Assembly (NCBI GenBank): GCA_963513935.1
Contig: OY740769.1
Location: forward strand, 109,719,762-109,783,761
Source of the DNA: Aphrophora alni
Taxonomy: Eukaryota; Arthropoda; Insecta; Hemiptera; Aphrophoridae
DNA length: 64,000 nt
Direction of reading: 5' to 3'
Positions 14,426-27,069 of the stretch are shown here, in pieces (the first letter of the stretch is position 1; each line of letters opens with the position of its first letter). The notes below the pieces were generated by a model that was not told the DNA's origin, did not search any database, and saw nothing but the letters and a program-made list of their open reading frames with translations. The position numbers and the translations under genes were made by a program.

Positions 14426-16226
14426 CCCAACTACCAAGGGCTTACCTCTAGGGATCCGATATCTCCCTCCTTTCACCTAGACATAGAAATAGAATAATGT
14501 AATTAATATATACGATTACTTAATCAGTCTCATAAAATTTGCTTGCAGATTGTGGTATTGGAGTTGGTTTTCATGGAGCTGTCTTGAAATTCACTTCATA
14601 CAATACAAACATCAAACTCTCAAAGATAATAATATATTCTTTATTTTAGGTTTATATGGTTTTTATGGGTAATCAGCTAGGTATCATTTCGATATTTATT
14701 AGTCCCTTTTAATAAAACAGAAAAATTAAAATCCGAATTTTTTCATTCAGTGATACATGTGGCAATTCTTAGTCTAGAAATTTGTTTATGATTGTGGTTT
14801 ACTATAATTTAGAGTAACAAACCTAATCAGCTCCTCTTCTCTCAATGTAACAATTATTTTCCATATACGTAGTAAACAGAAAGTTATATGATCTATGTCG
14901 AGTTTTTCAGGTAAATACCGTTTTTACAACCCTTCAGCCTTAAAAAGATGATTTAAGATGGATCTACTGTAGAGTCCAAACGAGTGGATAGGTTTTCATA
15001 GAATTGGTTTTTCGATATATTTTTCTCATATCTTGATGAGTTCTTTTATTTATTTATTTAGGTATAGCTGCCATAAGATCGAAATTCCAATTTTTCTAAA
15101 AACGGTCTCGTATAGATTTTCATACAATATAGCCACTAACGTCACAGATAAAACATTGCACACTATCTAACAAAAATGCTAGTTCGGGAGTTATCGAATA
15201 AACTAGAATAAACTAATACAAAAATCGCTCATAGAGCTGTAATTAAAAGTCTTAATTTCTATTTATTTTTGAATAAGACACGTTTATGGTACAAGTGAAG
15301 CAAACCTAGTCTTTATTTAAATCTATAAATATCTCTTAAACTATATATTTAAAAAAATATATCAAATAGTTAATTGGAGGGGGGGGTTCTACTGTACCAA
15401 CTTATTTTCCATAAGAACCTTTTCTTTCTCCCGTACTAGTATAGAGAAAATTTGTTAAGCAATAGAGACGAATATTTTTGGTTTGTTCGTTTACAGTTTT
15501 GTGGATGTGTGTGTGTAAAAAAGTTAGTGAATTGATTTGGCACAGTTTAGAAATTTCAATTATTTAAATATACAAAGACATAAGACGTTGTGGTTCGTAA
15601 ATTCATCCATATATATCTTGCGTAATTCCCCCTACTCCGTTTATCAAGGATAAAATTAAAATGTAAGGATGTTACGAATCATTATTTTATTGCGTTTACG
15701 CCACCCAATAATAAAAACTATAATAAATTGAATTAAAATTGTAACATATAATATATTAACTAGAGAATTTCTTTTGTAAAAGTATTAAAAAATAAAAATT
15801 TGAAGCGACAATTAATAAATTATATGATAACGTAAGCTTTTTATTGATTTCGCAAAGCAGTCAATTGCGACTCCTTTAAAGAGTCAGTATCGGAAAGTTT
15901 TTTTAAACCGTGGGCATTGAATGAATGCGTGGTTGAATTTTTGTAATCTATCAGCTGTGAATAATCCTCTTTGAATTCACATCGAATACTTGTGCGTTTG
16001 TGATAATGCTCTAAACTGTAACCTAACTGCGGTAGTCTGATGGTGAATTAGTTACTTCTAGCATTACAGTTATTCATAGTCCATTATGGTTTTATTTTTT
16101 GCTCGTTGAATCGTTCTTTGTACTGAATCTTTGGGCTTTATCTCACTTTTACATTGCTGCATATCACAGTGTAGGGGAGGGTACACCGTTTAATATCATT
16201 TAATAATCAGACATTTGTTTCATTTC

Positions 16227-16228
<2 letters not shown>

Positions 16229-16290
<62 letters not shown>
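16229..16290. repeat. (TA)n microsatellite
   Basis: An uninterrupted TA run of about 62 bp. Confidence 0.95.
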
Positions 16291-16293
<3 letters not shown>

Positions 16294-16446
16294 AATGAAC
16301 GTTCATTTCGTAGAATGTAAATGCGCTGTTAATTCGACTTTAAACATTAATAAATATGTTTAATTCATTGGATTTTTGTAAAGTATTAATGTTTATTATA
16401 AATAATTGAACAGTTTATCTAGAATATTTTAATCCTATCATCTAAA

Positions 16447-16603
16447 TATAAGATTAAAAAACTCGAACACAAGACCTCACAAAAATTATGTTTACTTAAT
16501 CAAATACGTTTCAACGACAAAGTCGCCATCCTCAGTGACACGAGCTACAATAACAAAAGTTATAGTTTTTGTGAGATCTTGTATTCGAGTTTTTTTAATC
16601 TAA
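16447..16603. repeat. Short inverted-repeat element with CGAC-AAA-GTCG hairpin
   Basis: Imperfect arms of about 40 bp at 16447-16487 and 16560-16603 (AAAAAACTCGAACACAAGACC versus a complementary GAGATCTTGTATTCGAGTTT block) flank a core at 16506-16530 reading ACGTTTCAACGACAAAGTCG. The core recurs near 13984. A small non-autonomous element or a retroelement tail is likely. Confidence 0.6.
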
Positions 16604-16937
16604 TATTATCTCACAATTTAAGCTCAATAATTATTTATAAATGTAAGATTTGACGATAAAGGTGGTATTTTATACAACTGATTTTAATCACTCCAAAAAT
16701 TCCTTCTGAGTTTATGTGTGAATAATCCTTCATCCGTTGAAGATCCTTGACTTAGAAAACGTGTTTTTGAAATAAAGTTAGACTGTACATTTATTTAAAG
16801 CTATAAAAAAACTTTGGACATAATTTAATTCGTTTTTACATATTCTCAAATTAGTTACATAATAGTAACATTTATTTATAAGGATAATCGATAATTAATT
16901 AAATAACTCATGAAACAATTGAATAAAAAAGTGTTTT

Positions 16938-17340
16938 CGTCATACTGCTTAAATAACAGCTGTTTTCAATGCATGCATTGAGATGCTAAAGTTGTTCCTT
17001 TTAGTCTTAGGACCTAAAACATTAGCTGTGGTCGAGGTAATCACTGTACTTCGTTTACGCAAATTAATTACCGATTGTAAAGCATCTATAAAAAACAACC
17101 GATACTCTCGATTGTAAATAACCATTAAAACAGTTGTTACCATCTATTTGAAGGTAACTAGGTTATAAAATTTTTGATTTTTTGTGAAATTGTTTTCCTA
17201 TATTTTTGCAGTATAACGAAAAATATAGTTCATCACTAGGACCAAAAGAAGCTTTTCGATCCTCACTCATTTTCCTGCCTCGGCCGATAAAATAAAGCTT
17301 TTATCGATAAGCTTCACTTTTTGTCCTAGTGATAAATATA
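16938..17340 (-). repeat. Dispersed repeat, copy A
   Basis: About 400 bp that recurs in the opposite orientation at about 26178-26535. Shared blocks include the ATGGTAACA start near 17143, the GAGAGTATCGGTTG block near 17100 and the CATACTGC end near 16940. The inner end carries its own hairpin: ATCACTAGGACCAAAAG near 17232 and CTTTTTGTCCTAGTGAT near 17317. The hairpin end suggests a foldback or MITE-like transposon; the family is not recognised. Confidence 0.7.
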
Positions 17341-17889
17341 CTATTTTATAAGTTTAATGGAATCTCTCTACACGAAAAACATGTAATCTGTAAGCGGGGC
17401 ATGTGTTAACTGATTCTACCATAGTCTTAACTGATTCTCTTATCCAAAATCGGGGTTCGTTTAGACTCGAAGGAAGAGATGTAATAAAAACTTTGTGTGT
17501 AACCATTGGATTTATGTTTTAAGAAGAGTCCTAAAGCTTACAATGAAGTGAGACTCTGTAAGTTGAAATGTTGTAAAATGAGTACAGTCAAAATGCGCTA
17601 GTGTGGAAGGAGTCGTGGGGCATCCAATATGGGATGCTGCTTTTGAATTTCCTTGAAATGGGCCGTTATATGGCAGTATAATAAATGGCTTCTAATTTTC
17701 TAGGCTTTATAGATGGACATCTCTTTAGTATGTAAAATTAATACTTTAACGTATCAATCCATTGGAAGATTGTGGCGACCACGCCATCTATGAACATACT
17801 GACTTGACTGAGATGTAGCCTCGATACGGAAAAGAGGTTCACCATGTGCTTGAAATAGAAACTCCTTGTTCATATCTTGTAATATTGGC

Positions 17890-17926
17890 TATATATAGTT
17901 TCCCAACAGCAGGAAATAATATCAGT
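17890..17926 (+). promoter_or_regulatory. Candidate core promoter (TATATATAG plus TCAGT)
   Basis: TATATATAG at 17890-17898 is followed by TCAGT at 17922-17926, its A 34 nt from the first T of the TATA box. An ATG follows 17 nt after the initiator A. This is the same architecture seen at the cuticular genes of the window. Confidence 0.5.
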
Positions 17927-17940
17927 TACAGGGAAAAAGA

Positions 17941-18980
17941 ATGGACCCTACACTCTCACAGTATAGAAACTTAGCATTGGTAAGTTTTTCTAGAACCTCA
18001 CTTGGATTCTGAGCACCACATACTCTCACATGAGACGGATACTTTGTCAGAACAAATGAACACATGTTGACTTTTGTATTACTTGTAAACTTTTTCACTT
18101 ATTTCATGTTGGTACTTTTGGATAACTATTTGTGAATACGTCGTATTTCATAAATACACCGGATATAGGATTCCGATGACCTTGTTGTCAACTTAATCTC
18201 TAATGTCCCAAGTAAAGGTATTTGTTAAGATTTCTCAAACAAAACCTAATATAGAGTTTTTTTTTTAATAATACTTTGACGCCGACATAGAAAATTGCAC
18301 ATCTCAAAATTGAATGATGTTACTTTAGTATCGTAAGTGAACGTTTTTGCATTAAACCAACTTGCCAATATATGTGTGAAGTAAACTGACAATCTGTTTA
18401 TTCAATCATATCCAAATTAAGTAATTCATTTTACTCCAAGGTAGTCATTTATTGTTTTCAGTCAATAACCATTGAACAAATTTATGGTTAATCTTTATTT
18501 TATTTTGAAATACTCTATAGGACGTTCCATGTCTGCATTCGTTGTTCATGAGGACGTTTTTACAGACAACTGTAAGCTTACCAATCGTAATATAGAGATA
18601 GAGAAATTATAAGGATGCATGTTGTGTCTATTGTTTTTAGTTTACTAATTTTAATTTTGACTTTTAACTTTCAATATATTATTATGATCAGAGTGTCAGT
18701 GGAGTGACAAACCAAATTAATGGAGTTTAGTAAAAGTTAGGTGCTTAATGCAATGCATTTTACGTAAGATATTCTTGAATTGTTTTCCTATTTGTTAAAC
18801 AAATTCAAATTATAATGTAAAACCTGTTTTGATTTGTTTAAGTACGTGATAAAATTAGTGTAGTGTAATGAAACAGAATAATTGAACGAAAACCTTTTCT
18901 TAAACATTATATTAAATATTTTGTCGTTCTCTTTTTCAGGTATGTCTTGTTGGATTTTCAACTTTAATTACATTTGACAC
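17941..18980 (+). CDS. Putative new gene, first two exons of a possibly secreted or membrane protein (partial)
   Basis: Not recognised. Exon 1 is 17941-17979 (13 codons starting M-D-P-T-L-S, donor GTAAGT) and exon 2 is 18940-18980 after a pyrimidine-rich TTCTCTTTTTCAG acceptor, ending at another GTAAGT donor. Joined in phase 0, they read MDPTLSQYRNLAL then VCLVGFSTLITFDT, a hydrophobic stretch of about 14 residues that could be a signal peptide or membrane anchor. Exon 2 ends two bases into a codon. Several acceptors follow (for example near 19640 and 19930), but each gives only a short tail before a stop, so the remaining exons are unresolved. A TATA box, an initiator, two strong donors and one strong acceptor in consistent frame favour a real transcript. 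It could also be non-coding RNA or chance. Confidence 0.35.
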
Positions 18981-20621
<1,641 letters not shown>

Positions 20622-20627
20622 TTTATT
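20622..20627 (-). terminator. AATAAA polyadenylation signal of CP2
   Basis: Minus-strand AATAAA about 40 nt downstream of the CP2 stop codon. Confidence 0.55.
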
Positions 20628-20667
20628 GATATATTATATTTAACAAAGTATAATTTATACAAATGTA

Positions 20668-22277
20668 TTAATGGTTGTATGAAGCATGAAGGTGCGACAT
20701 TTCAGCTTTAGCAGTAGTCTTGTAATAACCTTTGTGAATTCTCGGAGTGACGTAAGTTGGTCGGTGGCGCCTCTTCTCTGTGTGGACTACAGCTTGGAAT
20801 CCGTGGTGGTCGTCAGCAGTATAGTGGACAGTACGTTTTGTTCCATCAGGTTCTACGAGACTGTAGCTACCCTTGACTACATCACCATCACGTGATTCAT
20901 GATGACTCTTGACGTCACCAGTATAGGAGTCATGGACTTTGTAGGCGTAGTTGTACCGGGGATGTGGATTATAAGGTTCGCCGTGCTTTACATATACCCC
21001 ATATACAACAGATACTGCAATGATTAGGACGAAGAATTGCTGTAACATATGTTTATGTCATTAAACTAAAGTCCAAACTTTGGAAATTGTTGAGTTATTC
21101 TTGGGTAACTAATTCTACTACAGTTTGAAATACAGAATAATACAGCATTAGATATTTTTATTTTTGAAGTATTGAAATTTTTGAGTTTCTTCTTTTTTTT
21201 TTTTTTAATAAATCACTATTCCTTATGATTTACATTTGCTTTAGCTATATTATTCTATAATATTATACAACAATGAGCACACTGTGGCGACCTTAAAGAT
21301 TAAAATCAAACCCAATACCACAATTTAATAAAACAAACTTTATAATAATACTTAAAAATAATAATATATAATAAATATAATAAAGTTTTAATAAAGTTTG
21401 TTTTATTAAATTGTGGTATTGGGTTTGATTGTAATCCCTACCTTATTCTATTATAGGCCTAAGTAGTTTTTCTATGTTACGTCATAATTTTGTTTTGATT
21501 AATATTGTTTATACATTTCAATTTTCTTTAGAAGGTTCTCAATACGTCCTTCAATTAGCAATGTATAAATAAATATATTTAATTATTAATTGTGTTATTT
21601 ATATTTCGTTCATTTTTTTTTTATTTACGTTTTAATAAATTATATTATCTTTTTAAATTTATTTTTACCATATTGTACATTTTAAAGAAAGAAACCTAAT
21701 TCATCGTTTAACTTTAAAAAGTACATTAAACTTTATTAAATTTTAGAACATTTGTAATTAATTTAGTAGTTGAAGCTTGACAAATAAACCATAATATTTG
21801 TCAATTTATTTATACGTTAATTTAGTTAGGTTACCTTTTATTTACAAAGAAATGTCTCAAACAAATTAACAGTTATATTATCCTTCGGGATATGTAAGCG
21901 TTTTTATTTATTTTTTTGGTAAAAGGATATATTTACAAAAGTATTTATTAAGGATGGAAACTTGTTTTATTTTCCATCCTTATTCTCACACAGACTTTAA
22001 GCATGTCATTCGCCTCGAAGGAATCTTCTCAAGCTTTCATGTAATAAACAATTATTGAAGTTGTTTCCTTTGGTCCTTTCCATTCTCTCCATCTCATATC
22101 GATCACAGGTCTTTAAGTTTACATCGCATATGGTCCTCGATACTGCGAATCAAATTTGTTCTGTCCGATTGTTACATTGTATTAAATACAATATAACCCA
22201 CTTTATATATTTTTTTGCTGTTTTTTAATTTTTATTATAAAATTCCTCTTACTTCTTGAATTTTAATTGTAGGTAAT

Positions 22278-22345
<68 letters not shown>

Positions 22346-22463
22346 TTATATCCTACAATTAAAATTCAAGAAGTAAAAGGAATTTTATAATAAAAATAAA
22401 AAACTGCAAAAAAATAAATAAAAAAATATTAAAGTGGTATAAATTAAGTGGTGGTAAAAATAA

Positions 22464-22504
<41 letters not shown>

Positions 22505-25463
22505 ACGAGTTTCTTTTAATTCTTTTATGTCTGAAAATAAGGTAGCTTTGTTTGATCGAAATATACCAACTTGAATATATTTTCACTTAAATTTATTTAA
22601 ACTATTAAATTAAAAAAAAAAAAAACCTTTCACCAAAACAAATCTTATATAAATAATAAATAAGTAATTTGCCGTTTTAATGGCGTTTAAACCTCTATTG
22701 TTCTAAATATTCCTTTAAAATATGAAAACGCCTAAAAATATATTTTATTTAATAAAACCAACCCCCTTTATTAAACTTCTGGTTATTGAACTTTTCTATA
22801 GACAAGTCTTTTGCCTAACCTTTAAAGCTTCACCTTTAATAATGAATCTTACCACTAAGCCTCTTATGACTTAATAATGGTTAATCACAGTATTGTTTTG
22901 TTCACCTTAGAAATACAAAATACCATTGATTTATAACTTTTATATAACTGTGTGCTTTACTTAATTACTTTACCTAATAACTTTTATTATCTTAATCCTA
23001 CGTTTGATGTAGGTGTAGAAGACGTGATGAAGAAGTCTAGTCTTTAAGATCTTTAACCTCTTTTTGTTTTCCATGATTATTCAGACGTATATATATATAT
23101 ATATATATATATTTCTTTACTGTGAAAAATGCTACCTGAATTATAATATATTATTCTCCGCCCCTCTCCCCCACTTCAACTCTACAAGTTTTCCAAATAT
23201 CGTACAAAAGTTCATAAGACGAATGTTGAAAAATAATAACATTTTGTTTCGCGATAAATTCCCCATTGTGTGATTGAGTTCAATTGTGTGAAACAAATCA
23301 GAGAGGCTAGGATGAGTTTGATCTTTTTTTAAATTATATACGGAGTAGAACCTATTTTGTCAACCACAACATAGCGTGTGTCATTTTTAGTGATGAAATG
23401 TAGATGTTAAGCACATCTAGAAGTGAACGGGTTAAAGGCGTTAACATTTTGAAGATATAGCAAGTGAAATATATCAAGTTAAAATTTTGTTTGTTTGTTT
23501 ATTAATGTTAAATGTGCAGGTGGAAACCACTGGGTCCGTTTCACCCAAATTTGTCTGTATACATATACAAGTATACAGACTTTTTAAAAAAATTTCTATG
23601 ATGTCAGATTTGATAAGAATGTCATCTTTAAGGCGGTTTTAACACTTATGATCAGGAAGAAATTATCTATGTAGATATGAAAATGTTATTTATGGTACAC
23701 ACATTTAATGAAAAGAGTTAATTTTTGGTACGTGATACACATTCCTTAATAATAACGTGGGGCCCAACCTAGAGGTTGTTGTGAAGATTAACATGAATGT
23801 TTCAAATATACGTTTTATTCTGTATTACTTAATAAAAAATTTAAAAATATACTATTCCCAATTTTAAATGAAATATGTTATGAAAGCGTGCGTAGCAAGA
23901 TGTATATTCAAAAAGAATATTTGAATGTATGCCCAACAATGTATACCCAACAATGTATACCCAACAATGTATAACCTACAATGTATGCCCAACAATGTAT
24001 AACCTACAATGTATACTCAACAATGTATAACCTACAATGTATACCCAATGATGTATAGCCTACAAAGTATGCCCAACAATCTATACCCAACAATATATAA
24101 CCTACAATGTATACCCAACAATGTATAACCTACAATGTATACCCAACAATGTATAACCTACAATTTATGCCCAACAATTTATACCCAACAATGTATAACC
24201 TACAATGTATACCCAACAATGTATAACCCACAATGTATACCCAACAATGTATAACCTACAATGTATACCCAACAATGTATACCCAACAATGTATAACCTA
24301 CAATGTATACCCAACAATGTATAACCTACTATGTATACCCAACAATGTATAACCTACAATGTATGCCCAACAAATTATCGTTACCTGTCTTTATTTGTTC
24401 AAAAGTTTTGAAGATATTCTGGAACTTTAATTTTTGATACTGAATAAGCCAGGTAAACAAAAGTGTAAAAATTCTGACTTTTTAAATTGGTAACGAGACC
24501 TCACTATTACGACTTATAATATTTCTCTCCAAAGGCACATAAAATGTTCCATGACACCAGTATACGGTGTAATATCATTTTATATATCAAAATTATATCA
24601 TATTTATTATATCCAAAATAAAATAAATATGATATAATTTTTTATTTTCATTATCCTAATTTATTTGTAGGTTATTCCGTGCAGAAATAGTAATTTATTT
24701 TGTTTGAAGCCTCTGGATTGTTTATTTTAAATATATTTTGTATTTACCTTAATTAGTCTTTCTAAAATACACTTGAGTCATAACCAATATAAGTTTTTGC
24801 CCGTGTACATCCTACTTGGTAAACTTGGGCCGGTGTAAAGGCGAACTTGGTGAATTTTAAATTGTATATTGTGTTTAAATGTTCGTGTATTTATTGTGTG
24901 TAGTTTAATAATTGTGACAAGTGTGAAGCCTGATGATGTCTCTTTGTAGACGAAACGGACGAAGCTAAATAACAGTCCAGTAAGAGTTATTTACTGGACA
25001 GACCAATTCAGGTAAATACAAAACTTATTAAAAATAGTAATTATATCTGCCGTGAAATTGTATATCTTTGTTAGGAGAATTTTAATCAGAAGAGTAAATT
25101 ATGTACAAAGATATATTTTCACAGTCTGTGTTATAGAATTTTTGTACAAGTAATTTCAAGAAATTTCGTTGGATGGGTTATTGGAGTACACAAAAAGTAC
25201 AAAATACTTGATAGACAATATAGTTTGAACTTTTTACCATATTGTTTAAAAAATTTCGTCGTTTATATGCATTTTGAAACAAAATTTACACTTTTTATCT
25301 ACCTTTTAAAAAGTCCTTGTCATTTAACTAACGATCCCTTATTAGAGGAAAAATTGTATAAACAATTACAAAAAGTGGTATATATAAAGTCGGTCTCACC
25401 GTCAACATTTTACCAAGGAGTAAATAAGAGTAATATTAGTTTAATACTTACAGTATAGACCAT
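20668..25463 (-). CDS. CP2: short RR-2 cuticular protein, 127 aa, two exons
   Basis: Secreted chitin-binding cuticle protein. Exon 1 is 25452-25463 (M-V-Y-T, donor GTAAGT) and exon 2 is 20668-21039 after a TTACAG acceptor, phase 0; the 4.4-kb intron is the longest in the cluster. An in-frame ATG at 21046-21048 is only the end of the intron (ATGTTACAG), so I prefer the microexon start, which has its own TATA box. The signal peptide is about residues 1-18 ([14 protein letters not shown]). The RR-2 domain spans about 26-91: [50 protein letters not shown]. The tail (about 92-127) is basic and rich in His, Tyr and Lys, without the AAPA repeats of the other members, which hints at a different cuticle type. 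The intron holds several inverted repeats and a minisatellite. Confidence 0.9.
21304..21430. repeat. Perfect 40-bp inverted repeat in CP2 intron
   Basis: Arms 21304-21343 and 21391-21430 are exact reverse complements (outer ends AATCAAACCCAATACC and GGTATTGGGTTTGATT), separated by 47 bp of AT-rich sequence. The RNA of either strand would fold into a stable 40-bp stem. Confidence 0.92.
22200..22436. repeat. Large imperfect palindrome with (TA)n centre in CP2 intron
   Basis: The left arm (22200-22273) and right arm (22352-22436) are near reverse complements, meeting in a (TA)n core at about 22280-22350. The inner ends read TTTTAATTGTAGG and CCTACAATTAAAA. A foldback or MITE-like structure is possible. 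Confidence 0.85.
22466..22500. repeat. (TA)n microsatellite
   Basis: A TA run of about 34 bp, just outside the palindrome. Confidence 0.9.
23923..24373. repeat. 14-bp minisatellite, about 32 units, in CP2 intron
   Basis: Two alternating 14-bp variants, CAATGTATACCCAA and CAATGTATAACCTA, repeat for about 450 bp with occasional substitutions (ATGCCC for ATACCC). Confidence 0.95.
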
Positions 25464-25485
25464 GGTGAGTGGACGGAGCGGATGG

Positions 25486-25521
25486 AGTGACGTTGGTCCG
25501 ACCGTCTCGTTAGTCTTTATA
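25486..25521 (-). promoter_or_regulatory. CP2 core promoter (TATA box and initiator)
   Basis: On the minus strand TATAAAG (25521-25515) precedes a TCACT initiator-like pentamer (25490-25486) with its A 33 nt from the TATA start. The ATG of exon 1 lies 25 nt further downstream at 25463. Confidence 0.7.
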
Positions 25522-26177
25522 GAAGTTGACCGAATATTGCAAAAACTCATCTCGGTTCTGTGTAATTGAACCAAACAAACCATCTCATCTCATCTCTAAT
25601 TAATTGTTCCTCGATTTTGTTACATAACGTTCGTAACGAGGTTTGTATTGGATTGATGTACGAAACAATCTATTCATTGCACAAGCGCCATCAAATACTT
25701 TTGGTATAGAGCATAACGTTAGTTGACACGGTTTTTGGACTACTTACCAACGTTTCTGCTTCCTTATGCCATGATTAAGTGAAGAACCCTCTTTACGATT
25801 CATTCAGTTTATGTAAGAATGTTAAATGACGTCCGAAATTACATTTTGCATCTACTGAGACTTGTTTGAAGTTGGATGGCTCAGTTGACAGAAGCTCGAA
25901 ATTATTCTTGCTGCAGTTCTATCCGGTGTAAAACCAAAGAGTAAGTTTGAGCTCTGTTGGCGGCGTTGCATTTTTCATGTGTTAGTCACACGTTACGCTA
26001 CTTTCCCGTCTTAATAAAGGATAGTTATTACTAATCAAAAACTGTTGGTGTGACCGAAATTTATTTTGCAAGAGTTTCAGATTTATTATTTCAGTAAACC
26101 TGATCCCAATATCCTACTTAATGATAAATTAAGCTGTGATATCTATTTACTAGACGCGTTCATTTTGTAGTACAAGA

Positions 26178-26535
26178 ATAGTTTCATCACTTGGACCAAA
26201 AGTAAAGCGAGGATCGAAAAGCTTCTTTTGGTCCAAGTGATAAACTATATTTTTTGTTATACTGCAAATAATATAAGAAACAATTTCAAAAAACTAAAAT
26301 GTTATTACCTATTTACCTTCAAATCGATGGTAACAGCGGTTTTAACGGTTATTTACAATCGAGAGTATCGGTTGCTTTTATAGATGCTTTACAATAGTTA
26401 ATTAATTCGAATAAATGAAGTAACAGCTGATGACCTCGACCTCAGCTGATGTTTTTAGGTCCCAGGACTAAAAGGAACAACTTTAGCATCTCAATGCATG
26501 TATTGAAAACAGCTGTTTTTGAAGCAGTATGACGA
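26178..26535 (+). repeat. Dispersed repeat, copy B (inverted relative to copy A)
   Basis: Matches copy A at about 16938-17340 in reverse orientation. The hairpin end is 26183-26250 (ATCACTTGGACCAAAAG and CTTTTGGTCCAAGTGAT, a nearly perfect self-complementary pair); the far end reads GAAGCAGTATGACG near 26522. Copy B lacks part of the hairpin loop present in copy A. Family not recognised. Confidence 0.7.
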
Positions 26536-26845
26536 ACAAATAATTTACTATAAGATGGTCAGTTAACGAATAGTGAGTAATGTCTACACTCAACCTAAAA
26601 CATTGTAGACAGTGATGTTTCACTACAAAATATGCTTTTTTAATATCTTATATTCAAGTGTGTGTGTTTTTTATGTGTGATGATATAACTTTAAAATGTT
26701 TATGTGCAAAGCCTAATGCTGTTTATGTGCAGAAAAAACGACTACAGCAAATTTCAAAAGGATTTAATTACTTATGGAGATAAAATATGGATATTCATGG
26801 TGTTAAGATAAGGTGATGAAATAGACGTCAAAGAGTTGACTTGTC

Positions 26846-27069
26846 ATGAGTTTCGGAGGATGTGGTTCATTGAGCGATGATGAAAATGACACACTAAATC
26901 AAGCTATAAAATCTGTAGGTGGAAAAGAAAAAATAATATAAAAGTTAAAAACCGACTCATGGAAAGCGACGGTGCTGAAGTGCTTTCTGAGGATTGTTTA
27001 GACGTAGAGAGTATTTCGGTAGAATATATGGAAAAGAAAAAAAAAGCTGAATATAAAGTGACTGTGTAA
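26846..27069 (+). pseudogene. Acidic coding remnant with one frameshift, possibly transposase-derived
   Basis: An ATG at 26846 opens a frame reading MSFGGCGSLSDDENDTLNQA and onward to a stop at 26939-26941. Shifted by one base from 26941, the sequence continues KVKNRLMESDGAEVLSEDCL to a TAA at 27067. The combined stretch of about 74 residues is acidic, then lysine-rich, and has a coding-like composition unlike its flanks. Acidic S-D-D-E segments occur at the N-termini of piggyBac-like transposases, but that link is speculation. It lies a few hundred bases past dispersed-repeat copy B and may belong to the same element. Confidence 0.3.

Larger units (their letters stand above)
14430..17889. 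other. Intergenic between CP1 and the 17.9-kb promoter; repeats only
   Basis: No gene seen apart from repeats listed separately: a (TA)n run at 16229-16290, a hairpin element at 16447-16603 and one copy of a dispersed repeat at about 16938-17340. A minus-strand frame of 64 codons at 16949-17143 lies wholly inside the dispersed repeat and is not credited as a gene. Confidence 0.5.

Noticed and set aside
14228..14497. 89-codon plus-strand frame
   Set aside because: Overlaps the CP1 promoter and first exon on the opposite strand and shows no domain.
21040..21048. ATG at 21046-21048 as the CP2 start
   Set aside because: ATGTTACAG reads as the intron end; the exon at 25452-25463 has a donor, TATA box and initiator and gives a better signal peptide start. 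Not fully excluded.
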